Assembly: GCA_015228695.1 (NCBI GenBank)
Contig: JADGDA010000066.1
Span: 1-10,574, forward strand
Source: Alphaproteobacteria bacterium
Lineage (GTDB): Bacteria; Pseudomonadota; Alphaproteobacteria; Rhodospirillales; Rhodospirillaceae
Reading direction: 5' to 3'
DNA length: 10,574 nucleotides
Shown: piece after piece, positions 1-8,705 of the stretch
Numbering within the stretch: the stretch's first letter is position 1
Layout: each line of letters opens with the position of its first letter
Position numbers and translations under genes: made by a program
The notes under the pieces: generated by a model
Database searches by the model: none
The model's input: the letters and a program-made list of their open reading frames with translations, nothing else
Told to the model about the DNA's origin: nothing

Positions 1-77
1 CATCGAATGCTGGAGAGCGGTTTGCGGATCGGTTAAGGTGCCCCGGTTCCGTGTTCCTCCTGCGCAGGCGTATCCAG

Positions 78-1631
78 ATGACCGACCGCATTCTCATCGT
101 CGATTTCGGTTCCCAGGTGACCCAGTTGATCGCGCGGCGTATCCGCGAGTGCGGGGTCTACTGCGAAATCCACCCGTTCAACCGGGTGACCCCGGACTCG
201 ATCCGGGCCTTCGGCGCGCGCGGGGTCATCCTGTCGGGAGGGCCGGCCTCGGTCACGGCGGCGGAGGCTCCGCGCGCCCCCGACGGGCTGTTTTCCATGG
301 GGTTGCCGGTGTTGGGCATTTGCTATGGCCAGCAGACCATGGCGGCGCAGTTGGGGGGCGCGGTGGAAAGCTCGGACCACCGCGAGTTCGGCCGCGCCTT
401 CGTGGATATTTCCCGGTCCTGCGCCTTGTTCGAGGGAACCTGGACCCCCGGCGGGCGGGAACAGGTGTGGATGAGCCACGGCGACCGGGTGGTGTCCCTG
501 CCGCCGGGTTTCCGCGCGGTCGCGGTTTCCGAGGGGGCTCCGTTCGCCGCCATTGCCGACGACGAGCGCCGGTTCTTCGGCGTGCAGTTCCATCCCGAGG
601 TGGTGCACACCCCCCACGGCGCGGCGCTGCTCGCGACCTTTGCCCATCGGGTCTGCGGGTGTTCGGGCGGCTGGACCATGGCGGCCTTCCGCGAACAGGA
701 AATCGCCAAGGTCCGCGCCCAGGTCGGCAAGGGGCGGGTGATCTGCGGCCTGTCGGGAGGCGTGGACTCGGCCGTGGTGGCGGCCCTGCTGCACGAGGCC
801 ATCGGCGACCAGCTCACCTGCGTCTACGTCGATCACGGGATGATGCGGCTGGGCGAGTCGGAGCAGGTGGTGTCGCTGTTCCGCGACCGCTTCAACATCC
901 GGCTGGTGCACCGGGACGCCTCGGACCTGTTCATCGGCAAGCTCAAGGGCGAACTGGACCCGGAGAAGAAACGCAAGACCATCGGCGCCACCTTCATCGA
1001 CGTGTTCGAGGAGGAGGCGAAAAAGGCCGGGGGAGCCGATTTCCTGGCCCAGGGGACCCTGTATCCGGACGTGATCGAATCGGTGAGCTTCACCGGAGGC
1101 CCCAGCGTGACCATCAAGTCCCACCACAACGTGGGCGGCCTGCCCGAGCGCATGAACATGAAGCTGGTGGAGCCCTTGCGCGAGCTGTTCAAGGACGAGG
1201 TCCGCGTCCTCGGCCGGGAACTGGGGCTGCCGGAAGAGATGGTCGGCCGCCACCCCTTCCCCGGCCCCGGCCTCGCCATCCGCATTCCCGGGCAGGAGGT
1301 GACGCGGGAAAAACTCGACATCCTGCGCAAGGCCGATGCCATCTATATGGAGGAAATCCGCAACGCCGGTCTCTATGACGCCATCTGGCAGGCCTATGCG
1401 GCGCTGCTGCCGGTGCGCACGGTGGGGGTGATGGGCGACAGCCGCTCCTACGACTTCGCCCTGGCCCTGCGGGCGGTGACCTCCACCGACGGAATGACCG
1501 CGGATTATTACCCCTTCGACCACGGCTTCCTCGGCCGCACCGCCAACCGCATCATCAACGAGGTCAAGGGCGTCAACCGGGTGGTCTATGACATCACCTC
1601 GAAACCGCCGGGAACGATTGAGTGGGAGTGA
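78..1631 (+). CDS. guaA: GMP synthase (glutamine-hydrolysing)
   Basis: Cytosolic enzyme that converts XMP, ATP and glutamine to GMP, the last step of de novo guanine nucleotide synthesis. The 517-residue product has the full family layout. A class I glutamine amidotransferase domain (about residues 1-190) carries the nucleophile C82 in GICYGQQ and the H172/E174 pair in FHPE. An ATP-pyrophosphatase domain follows, with the P-loop SGGVDS at 226-231. The C-terminal dimerisation domain ends in the canonical TSKPPGTIEWE. Length is close to the E. coli enzyme (525 aa). I chose the ATG at 78 because MTDRILIVDFGSQ is where the family begins; an in-frame GTG at 51 would add nine poorly conserved residues. 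yjbQ follows after 26 nt and is probably cotranscribed. Identification is secure; only the start is slightly uncertain. Confidence 0.97.
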   Translation: MTDRILIVDFGSQVTQLIARRIRECGVYCEIHPFNRVTPDSIRAFGARGVILSGGPASVTAAEAPRAPDGLFSMGLPVLGICYGQQTMAAQLGGAVESSDHREFGRAFVDISRSCALFEGTWTPGGREQVWMSHGDRVVSLPPGFRAVAVSEGAPFAAIADDERRFFGVQFHPEVVHTPHGAALLATFAHRVCGCSGGWTMAAFREQEIAKVRAQVGKGRVICGLSGGVDSAVVAALLHEAIGDQLTCVYVDHGMMRLGESEQVVSLFRDRFNIRLVHRDASDLFIGKLKGELDPEKKRKTIGATFIDVFEEEAKKAGGADFLAQGTLYPDVIESVSFTGGPSVTIKSHHNVGGLPERMNMKLVEPLRELFKDEVRVLGRELGLPEEMVGRHPFPGPGLAIRIPGQEVTREKLDILRKADAIYMEEIRNAGLYDAIWQAYAALLPVRTVGVMGDSRSYDFALALRAVTSTDGMTADYYPFDHGFLGRTANRIINEVKGVNRVVYDITSKPPGTIEWE

Positions 1632-1657
1632 CGGCGACGTCCGGATCGGGGCCTGAC

Positions 1658-2077
1658 ATGGTGGCGCATCAACGGACGATGGTCATCCGGACTCCCGGCC
1701 GCGGCTCCATCGACATCACGGCGGAGGTCGCCCGCGCCGCCAGCGAGTCGGGACTCGCGGTGGGCATCGCGCATGTTTTCGTGAAGCATTCGAGCTGCTC
1801 GTTGATGATCACCGAGAACGCCGACCCCTCGGTGCGCCGCGATCTGGAAACGCTGGCGCTGCGCTGGGCTCCGGATGGCGACCGGGCCTATCGGCACGAC
1901 AGCGAGGGCGACGACGACATGGCGGCCCACGCGCGGTCGGTCCTGACCGGCAGTTCGGTGACGGTCCCGGTGGGCGGGGGAGCCTTGCTGCTCGGCACGT
2001 GGCAGGGAATCTATCTGTGGGAACACCGCACCGGACCGCACACCCGGGCCATCGTGGTGACGATGATCGGGGCATAA
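1658..2077 (+). CDS. yjbQ: YjbQ/UPF0047 family protein (secondary thiamine-phosphate synthase-like)
   Basis: A 139-residue protein of the UPF0047/YjbQ family, about the length of E. coli YjbQ. The family hallmarks are visible: an HSSCSLMITENADPSVRRDLE block, then DDMAAHARSVLTG, then the C-terminal GTWQGIYLWEHR. The conserved His, Asn, Asp and Glu residues in these blocks are thought to form a metal or ligand site. Family members have been annotated as secondary thiamine-phosphate synthases from a weak side activity, so the physiological role is not settled. The ATG at 1658 is preferred because a GGGG run sits about 6 nt upstream and it gives the family length. A GTG at 1622 would add 12 residues and overlap guaA. 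The gene lies 26 nt after guaA and probably shares its mRNA. Its stop codon is at the base of a terminator-like hairpin. Confidence 0.88.
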   Translation: MVAHQRTMVIRTPGRGSIDITAEVARAASESGLAVGIAHVFVKHSSCSLMITENADPSVRRDLETLALRWAPDGDRAYRHDSEGDDDMAAHARSVLTGSSVTVPVGGGALLLGTWQGIYLWEHRTGPHTRAIVVTMIGA

Positions 2078-2120
2078 CCGCCCCCAGGGGTGTTCGCCCA
2101 GGGCCGGTTGGCGGGGTTAT
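2074..2120. terminator. Bidirectional terminator-like hairpin between yjbQ and tRNA-Pro
   Basis: ATAACC (2074-2079) pairs with GGTTAT (2115-2120). The stem continues inward as CC/GG and CCAG/TTGG with one bulge and one mismatch, closing over a loop that can form its own small hairpin. On the plus strand the stem ends in ...TTATTT; on the minus strand it has an A/T-rich foot. It sits exactly where the converging yjbQ and tRNA-Pro transcripts meet, and the yjbQ stop codon is within its 5' foot. The stem is imperfect and the T-tract short, so confidence is moderate. Confidence 0.42.
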
Positions 2121-2121
2121 T

Positions 2122-2198
<77 letters not shown>

Positions 2199-2223
2199 AC
2201 ACCCGGCCGGAGCAGGGTGGCGC

Positions 2224-2252
2224 ACTATACCGACGCCGTTTGCCCGGTGCAA
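2224..2252 (-). promoter_or_regulatory. Sigma-70-type promoter of tRNA-Pro
   Basis: On the minus strand a -35 box TTGCAC (2247-2252) is followed by exactly 17 nt and a -10 box TATAGT (2224-2229). Transcription would start near 2217, about 20 nt before the mature tRNA 5' end. The -10 is followed directly by GCGCC. A GC-rich discriminator like this is characteristic of growth-rate and ppGpp-controlled stable RNA promoters in proteobacteria. Spacing, boxes and position agree well. Confidence 0.72.
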
Positions 2253-2329
2253 CGTCTTATCGGGGGCTTCATCGGGGGCCGGTTTCCGGGTGCGTTGCCG
2301 AAGTTGCGTCCCGGTGGTATGCCGGGGGG

Positions 2330-2953
2330 ATGCAGCAGGACGATGACGGCTTCCCTTCGGCTCCATCCGTTTCCTCCGGGAATCGCGGGCTTCCGCGAAA
2401 GGTCGATCCCGCCTTTCTCGAACGGGCGGCCTTACGTTATCTGGAGCGGTTTTCCAGTTCGGTCGAAAACCTGCGCCGTCTGCTGCGGGCCAAGGTGGAC
2501 CGTTCGGTTGCCGCCCACGGGACCTGCCGCGCCGAGGCCTTCGGGTGGGTCGAGGCGGTGCTGGCGAAGATGGAGGGGTTGGGTTATCTGGACGATGGCC
2601 GCTACGCGGCGACCCGGGCGCGGGGGCTCAATCGCAAGGGACGCTCGGCGGCAACCATCCGCATGGACCTGCGCGCGCGCGGTGTGGACACGGCGGCGGC
2701 GGCGGCGGCCGTGAAGGCCCTGGGCGAGGAGCACGACGACCCGGAATGGGCGGCGGCCGTGGCTCTGGCCAGACGCCGCCGTCTCGGTCCCTTCCGCCCG
2801 TCCGGGCAACGCGGCCCGCGATGCGCGAAGGATCTGATGGCGTTGGCGCGCGCCGGCTTCTCCTATGAACTGGCGCGGCGGATCGTGGATGCCGAGACCC
2901 CGGAGGCCCTGGAACAGCCCCGCCCCCCGCCTGGAAAATGTGACGGGGAGTGA
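2330..2953 (+). CDS. recX: RecX family regulator of RecA
   Basis: A 207-residue cytosolic protein of the RecX family, which binds RecA filaments and modulates (usually inhibits) recombinase activity. The three-helix RecX repeats are recognisable. ALRYLERFSSSVENLRRLLRAKVDR (about residues 34-57) forms the first, and the signature GYLDDGRYA (85-93) with the following ARGLNRKGRSAATIRMDLRARGVD the second. The third ends in LARAGFSYELARRIVD. The first ~25 residues and the Pro-rich tail are not conserved. Starts upstream of 2330 in this frame would run back into the tRNA-Pro gene, so the ATG at 2330 is preferred. A run of six G directly abuts it, leaving no normal Shine-Dalgarno spacing. I see no alphaproteobacterial LexA box (GTTC-N7-GTTC or GAAC-N7-GAAC) between the tRNA and the gene. 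recX stands apart from recA here, as it often does in this class. Confidence 0.87.
   Translation: MQQDDDGFPSAPSVSSGNRGLPRKVDPAFLERAALRYLERFSSSVENLRRLLRAKVDRSVAAHGTCRAEAFGWVEAVLAKMEGLGYLDDGRYAATRARGLNRKGRSAATIRMDLRARGVDTAAAAAAVKALGEEHDDPEWAAAVALARRRRLGPFRPSGQRGPRCAKDLMALARAGFSYELARRIVDAETPEALEQPRPPPGKCDGE
2691..2710 (+). repeat. CGG/GCG trinucleotide run inside recX
   Basis: About six consecutive CGG units encode a run of alanines (TAAAAAAV) between the second and third RecX repeats. It is a short in-frame microsatellite. Length changes here would add or remove alanines without shifting frame. Confidence 0.6.
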
Positions 2954-2963
2954 GGTGGAAGGC

Positions 2964-2992
2964 TTGACGGATGTCATCGATTTGCTTACTAA
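2964..2992 (+). promoter_or_regulatory. Candidate promoter for the carA leader
   Basis: TTGACG (2964-2969), a 17-nt spacer and TACTAA (2987-2992) lie just after the recX stop codon, in a locally AT-richer stretch. The -35 is close to consensus and the -10 matches it at three of six positions. It is the only reasonable promoter I see between recX and carA. Transcription from it (start near 3000) would pass through the hairpin at 3047-3081 before reaching carA. Confidence 0.4.
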
Positions 2993-3046
2993 GCGGGGCA
3001 TGTGATTTTCCGCGTTTCGTGCATCGCGGAACTGAGGATGGGGCGC

Positions 3047-3081
3047 CCGGCATCGTGACGAGGATCGATGCCGGTGTTTTT
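3047..3081 (+). terminator. Intrinsic terminator in the carA leader (recX terminator or attenuator)
   Basis: A perfect 9-bp stem, CCGGCATCG (3047-3055) with CGATGCCGG (3066-3074), encloses a 10-nt loop and is followed directly by TGTTTTT (3075-3081). This is a textbook Rho-independent terminator. It may simply end recX transcription. However, only about 40 nt separate it from carA, with no promoter visible there, so it may act as an attenuator for carAB. GCATCG at 3021-3026 is a second copy of part of the 5' arm and could pair with CGATGC at 3066-3071 as a competitor. CGATGC recurs at 3091-3096. Confidence 0.75.
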
Positions 3082-3107
3082 ACGCGCGCCCGATGCGGAT
3101 TGGCCTT

Positions 3108-3112
3108 AAGGA
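3108..3112 (+). promoter_or_regulatory. Ribosome binding site of carA
   Basis: AAGGA lies 9 nt before the ATG at 3122. It decides the start of carA. There is no in-frame ATG, GTG or TTG between this ATG and the conserved part of the protein, so the repeat-bearing N-terminus must be translated. Confidence 0.75.
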
Positions 3113-3121
3113 CGGCGGTTC

Positions 3122-4396
3122 ATGCTGGATAAGACCACACCCTCGCCCGAGATATCCTCCGCTCCGCGTTCCCCTGGGGATTCCCTTGCTCCGCGCCCCT
3201 CCGGGGATTCTTTCGCTCCGTGCCCCTCCGGGGACTCCTTTGCTCCGCGCCCCTCCGGGGCGACTGGCGCCCTGGTTCTGGCCGATGGCAGCGTTTTTTG
3301 GGGCCGGGGCGTGGGGGCGGTGGGGGAGACGGTGGGCGAGGTCGTGTTCAACACCTCCCTGACCGGTTATCAGGAGGTGATGACCGATCCGTCCTACGCC
3401 GGCCAGATCATCACGTTCACCTTTCCCCACATCGGCAACGTCGGCGCCAACGCCGAGGACCTGGAAGCGGAAACGGCGGCGGCCCGGGGCTGCATCCTGC
3501 GGGCCGAGATCGGGGAGCCCTCTAACTGGCGCGCACGCCAGCACCTGGACGCTTGGCTGAAGAGCGTCGATCTGATCGGCCTGTCGGGAGTGGACACCCG
3601 GCGGTTGACGTTGCTCATCCGCGAGCGGGGCGCGCCGAGCGGAGTCCTGGCCCACTCCCCGGACGGGGACTTCGATCTGCCGTCCCTGGTCGAGCGGGCC
3701 CGGTCCTGGCCCGGCCTCGCCGGAATGGACTTGGCGCGGGAGGTGACCTGCCGCGAGGACCGCGAGTGGACCGAGAGCTTGTGGCGGTTGGGAGAGGGAT
3801 ACGGGCGCCAGACCGCCCCTCGGCGTCATGTGGTGGCGGTCGATTACGGCGCGAAGCGGAACATCCTGCGCAGTCTGGCCTCGGTCGGGTGCCGGGTGAC
3901 GGTGGTTCCGGCGACCGCGTCGGCCGAGGATATCCTCCGTCACCGCCCGGACGGGGTGTTCCTGTCCAACGGGCCGGGAGACCCGGCGGCCACCGGGGTC
4001 TATGCGGTGCCGGTCATCCGCGACCTTCTGGCCCGGGGGATCCCCCTGTTCGGGATTTGTCTGGGGCACCAGATGCTGGCCATCGCCTTGGGGGCAAGGA
4101 CCTTCAAGATGGACAAGGGGCACCGGGGCGGCAACCAGCCGGTCAAGGACCTGGAAACGGGAAGGGTGGAGATCACCAGCCAGAATCACGGATTCTGCGT
4201 GGATCGATCCTCTTTTCCCGAGGGCGTGGAGGAGACGCACGTGTCCCTGTTCGACGGCTCGGTCGAGGGCTTGCGTCTTAGGGGGAGCCCGGTGTTTTCG
4301 GTTCAGTATCACCCGGAGGCCTCTCCCGGTCCCCATGACAGCCGGTATCTGTTCGAACGTTTCATGCGCATGATGGACGCACGGCAGGGGCCTTGA
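3122..4396 (+). CDS. carA: Carbamoyl-phosphate synthase small subunit (glutamine amidotransferase)
   Basis: Glutaminase subunit of carbamoyl-phosphate synthetase. It hydrolyses glutamine and channels ammonia to CarB, for carbamoyl phosphate used in pyrimidine and arginine synthesis. The N-terminal CPSase domain begins around residue 50 (LVLADGSVFWG, then FNTSLTGYQEVMTDPSYAGQ). The C-terminal class I amidotransferase domain has the nucleophile C313 in FGICLGHQ and H397/E399 in QYHPEAS. At 424 aa it is about 40 residues longer than E. coli CarA (382). The excess is an N-terminal extension of ~48 residues rich in Pro, Ser and Gly, mostly a 9-residue repeat. No alternative start codon follows it, so the extension is real unless the frame is broken. 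carB starts 21 nt after the stop, forming an operon. The leader carries a strong terminator hairpin that may regulate expression. Confidence 0.96.
   Translation: MLDKTTPSPEISSAPRSPGDSLAPRPSGDSFAPCPSGDSFAPRPSGATGALVLADGSVFWGRGVGAVGETVGEVVFNTSLTGYQEVMTDPSYAGQIITFTFPHIGNVGANAEDLEAETAAARGCILRAEIGEPSNWRARQHLDAWLKSVDLIGLSGVDTRRLTLLIRERGAPSGVLAHSPDGDFDLPSLVERARSWPGLAGMDLAREVTCREDREWTESLWRLGEGYGRQTAPRRHVVAVDYGAKRNILRSLASVGCRVTVVPATASAEDILRHRPDGVFLSNGPGDPAATGVYAVPVIRDLLARGIPLFGICLGHQMLAIALGARTFKMDKGHRGGNQPVKDLETGRVEITSQNHGFCVDRSSFPEGVEETHVSLFDGSVEGLRLRGSPVFSVQYHPEASPGPHDSRYLFERFMRMMDARQGP
3161..3260 (+). repeat. 27-bp tandem repeat, 3.7 copies, in the 5' end of carA
   Basis: Units start at 3161, 3188, 3215 and 3242 (the last is 19 nt long). 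Each opens with GCTCCG and contains CCCC-TCC-GGGG, a small internal palindrome. Read in the carA frame they encode APRSPGDSL, APRPSGDSF, APCPSGDSF and APRPSG (residues 14-46). Units 2 to 4 are nearly identical and unit 1 has diverged more. As the unit is nine codons, changes in copy number keep the frame. Copies are directly adjacent with no spacers, so this is not a CRISPR array. Confidence 0.93.
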
Positions 4397-4417
4397 GGAC
4401 GCGAAGAGTGGAGAGCC

Positions 4418-7669
<3,252 letters not shown>

Positions 7670-7694
7670 ACGGAAGCGCTTTTTCCCGTTGTCC

Positions 7695-7735
7695 GGGGGG
7701 CATGCCTGGGGGGCGTGACGGGGGACATGACGGGG
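7695..7735 (+). other. Four-tract G-rich segment, possible G-quadruplex
   Basis: Four G-tracts of 6, 6, 5 and 4 G are separated by 7, 6 and 7 nt (CATGCCT, CGTGAC, ACATGAC), which fits the classical quadruplex pattern. It lies on the non-template strand between the carB terminator and greA, so it would be in any greA leader transcribed from upstream. The segment also has a degenerate direct repeat of the form CRTGACGGGG, ending with CATGACGAAG at 7736-7745. Folding is inferred, not shown. Confidence 0.5.
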
Positions 7736-7784
7736 CATGACGAAGGCCGGTGGCCGTTTTCTCGACTCCGAGAGGTTCTCGACG

Positions 7785-8264
7785 ATGGAAAAGATCCCGA
7801 TGACGATGCCGGGGCTCGCGACCCTGGAGGACGAGTTGAGACGGCTGAAAATGACGGAGCGTCCCGCGGTGATCCGCGCCATCGCCGAGGCGCGGGAACA
7901 CGGGGACCTGTCCGAGAACGCCGAATACCACGCCGCGCGCGAACGTCAGAGCTTCATCGAGGGCCGGATCGTCGAGCTTGAGGATATCATCAGCCGCGCC
8001 GAGGTGATCGACATCAGCCGCCTGTCCGGCGATCAGGTGCGGTTCGGCGCGACGGTGACGCTGGCCGACGAGGACAGCGACGAGGAGTCCACCTATCAGA
8101 TCGTCGGCGTCCACGAGGCGGACATCAAGCGCGGCCGCATTTCCGTCCACTCCCCCCTGGGCAAGGCCCTGATCGGCAAGCACCTGGGCGATTCGGTCGA
8201 GGTCAGCACCCCCAAGGGCGGAAAGGCCTACGAGATCATCGACGTCAAGTTCAGCGGGGGGTGA
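7785..8264 (+). CDS. greA: Transcription elongation factor GreA
   Basis: Binds the secondary channel of backtracked RNA polymerase and stimulates cleavage of the RNA 3' end, so elongation can resume. The 159-residue product matches the family length (E. coli 158). It has an N-terminal coiled-coil hairpin (about residues 10-75) with the tip motif EHGDLSENAEYHAARE, including the metal-binding acidic residues D41 and E44. A C-terminal FKBP-like domain follows (GATVTLADEDSDEE through KAYEIIDVKF). The ATG at 7785 begins MEKIPMT, as in homologues; an upstream in-frame ATG at 7737 would add 16 non-conserved residues. AGAGG at 7771-7775 serves as ribosome site but lies in a small hairpin (CGAGA/TCTCG). 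carB-greA linkage is also known from the Pseudomonas aeruginosa carA-orf-carB-greA operon, but here a terminator intervenes. A mobile element abuts the stop codon. Confidence 0.96.
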   Translation: MEKIPMTMPGLATLEDELRRLKMTERPAVIRAIAEAREHGDLSENAEYHAARERQSFIEGRIVELEDIISRAEVIDISRLSGDQVRFGATVTLADEDSDEESTYQIVGVHEADIKRGRISVHSPLGKALIGKHLGDSVEVSTPKGGKAYEIIDVKFSGG

Positions 8265-8268
8265 CGCC
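8257..8268 (+). repeat. Left target-site duplication of the greA-tRNA-Leu element
   Basis: GGGGGTGACGCC, which includes the greA TGA stop, recurs exactly at 8439-8450 on the other side of the inverted-repeat element. Depending on where the element tips are placed, the duplication is 8 (GGGTGACG), 10 or 12 bp. Confidence 0.75.
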
Positions 8269-8320
8269 AGGGTAATCGGGTGAAGGAAATATCCCATGTC
8301 GCAACCCGGAAAGGGGCTCC

Positions 8321-8348
8321 CCAACGGCCATTGAGGCCGCGCGGAGCG
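8321..8348 (+). repeat. Dispersed intergenic repeat, copy 1 (inside the MITE-like element)
   Basis: The 21-nt block at 8321-8341, containing CGGCCATTGAGGCCGCG, matches 10146-10166 downstream of tig at 20 of 21 positions. CGCGGAGCG (8340-8348) also recurs there at 10173-10181, separated by a short insertion. Both copies can form a GGCC-ATTGA-GGCC hairpin. Confidence 0.65.
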
Positions 8349-8410
8349 TCAGCGGAGCGAGCCTGGCGGCCGGACGGCCGCGCCCGGCGACTGAGGGGGA
8401 GAGAAAATTA

Positions 8411-8438
8411 AGGGTAATCGGGTTCACCCGATTACCCT
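8411..8438. repeat. 28-nt perfect palindrome at the right end of the element
   Basis: AGGGTAATCGGGT (8411-8423) and ACCCGATTACCCT (8426-8438) form a 13-bp perfect stem with a 2-nt loop. The left arm is a third copy of the terminal repeat sequence, in the same orientation as the left end; the right arm belongs to the right terminal repeat. In RNA it would be a very stable hairpin after greA, but no T-tract follows, so I do not call it a terminator. Confidence 0.85.
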
Positions 8439-8450
8439 GGGGGTGACGCC
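8439..8450 (+). repeat. Right target-site duplication of the greA-tRNA-Leu element
   Basis: GGGGGTGACGCC, identical to 8257-8268 at the greA stop codon. It directly follows the right terminal inverted repeat. Confidence 0.75.
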
Positions 8451-8471
8451 CTGCCTTTGGGGTTTCCCCTG

Positions 8472-8499
8472 TTTCGCAGGCCGGCGAGTATGCTATAAG
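8472..8499 (+). promoter_or_regulatory. Candidate promoter of tRNA-Leu
   Basis: TTTCGC (8472-8477), 16 nt and TATAAG (8494-8499) lie about 35 nt before the tRNA; TATGCT at 8489-8494 is an alternative -10. A GC-rich stretch follows the -10. The AT-rich island is distinct in this region, but the -35 is weak. Confidence 0.4.
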
Positions 8500-8532
8500 C
8501 GGCGGGCCGCCGGAGGAGGGGGGCCTGTTTCC

Positions 8533-8619
8533 GCGGGCGTGGTGGAACTGGTAGACACGCCAGATTTAGGTTCTGGTGGCTGAGAGGCCGTGGGGGTTCA
8601 AGTCCCTTCGCCCGCACCA
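8533..8619 (+). tRNA. tRNA-Leu (anticodon UAG)
   Basis: A complete 87-nt class II tRNA with encoded CCA. The acceptor stem is GCGGGCG/CGCCCGC with discriminator A. The anticodon stem is CCAGA/TCTGG around the loop TTTAGGT, so the anticodon is UAG, reading CUN leucine codons. A long variable arm (around TGGCTGAGAGGCCGT) and T-loop TTCAAGT are present. tig starts 86 nt downstream with no clear terminator between them, so the tRNA may be processed from a longer transcript. Confidence 0.97.
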
Positions 8620-8705
8620 CGGTTCTCTTGTCGCGGCTCGTCGATGGGGCGGGCGTGGCGCCCTGTGCGCGCCGCTTTGTGAAATTCGAATGGCAGAGAT
8701 GGTCC

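Larger units (their letters stand above)
8267..8440. mobile_element. MITE-like element with 18-bp terminal inverted repeats
   Basis: CCAGGGTAATCGGGTGAA (8267-8284) is repeated perfectly in inverse at 8423-8440, so the 174-bp segment is bounded by 18-bp terminal inverted repeats. The direct repeat GGGTGACG (extendable to 12 bp) flanks it on both sides. Removing the element and one direct-repeat copy leaves greA stop-proximal sequence running smoothly into the downstream region, as expected for a transposon insertion. There is no credible coding sequence inside. The interior is GC-rich and palindromic, including CGGCC-ATTGA-GGCCG (8325-8339) and GCGGCC-GGAC-GGCCGC (8376-8391), with an outer pairing CTCCCC (8317-8322)/GGGGAG (8396-8401). 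If the tips are set at CAGGG the duplication is 10 bp. From what is known of IS families, CAGGG ends with 8 to 10-bp duplications suggest mobilisation by an ISAs1-type transposase; this assignment is inference. Confidence 0.8.

Noticed and set aside
1..36. Possible C-terminal end of an upstream gene (frame 1, ending in TAA at 34-36)
   Set aside because: Only 11 codons are visible and I recognise no family, so it cannot be told from intergenic sequence.
3000..3005. ATG-TGA start-stop pair after GCGGGG in the carA leader
   Set aside because: A minimal start-stop element could stall ribosomes, but six bases with a G-rich run upstream are expected by chance.
2971..3132. 53-codon open frame in the carA leader (ATG at 2971), overlapping the carA start by 11 nt, with six Arg codons
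   Set aside because: It would be an attractive leader peptide for an arginine-linked operon, but it uses codons rare in this genome (TTA, CTA, AGG, CGA), has no clear ribosome site, and its ATG lies inside the candidate promoter spacer. Ribosome profiling would settle it.
3161..3260. CRISPR-like array
   Set aside because: The 27-nt units are contiguous with no spacers and are read in frame within carA.
7737..7784. Longer GreA start (ATG at 7737)
   Set aside because: The 16 added residues are not found in GreA, and the start would lie within the G-rich repeat segment; the ATG at 7785 has a ribosome site and the conserved N-terminus.
8459..8474. GGGG-TTT-CCCC followed by TGTTT as the original greA terminator
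   Set aside because: A 4-bp stem is too short to call, though its place just beyond the inserted element is suggestive.
8624..8705. Terminator between tRNA-Leu and tig (GGGCG-TGG-CGCCC near 8651)
   Set aside because: There is no T-tract after the short hairpin, so readthrough into tig is as likely.
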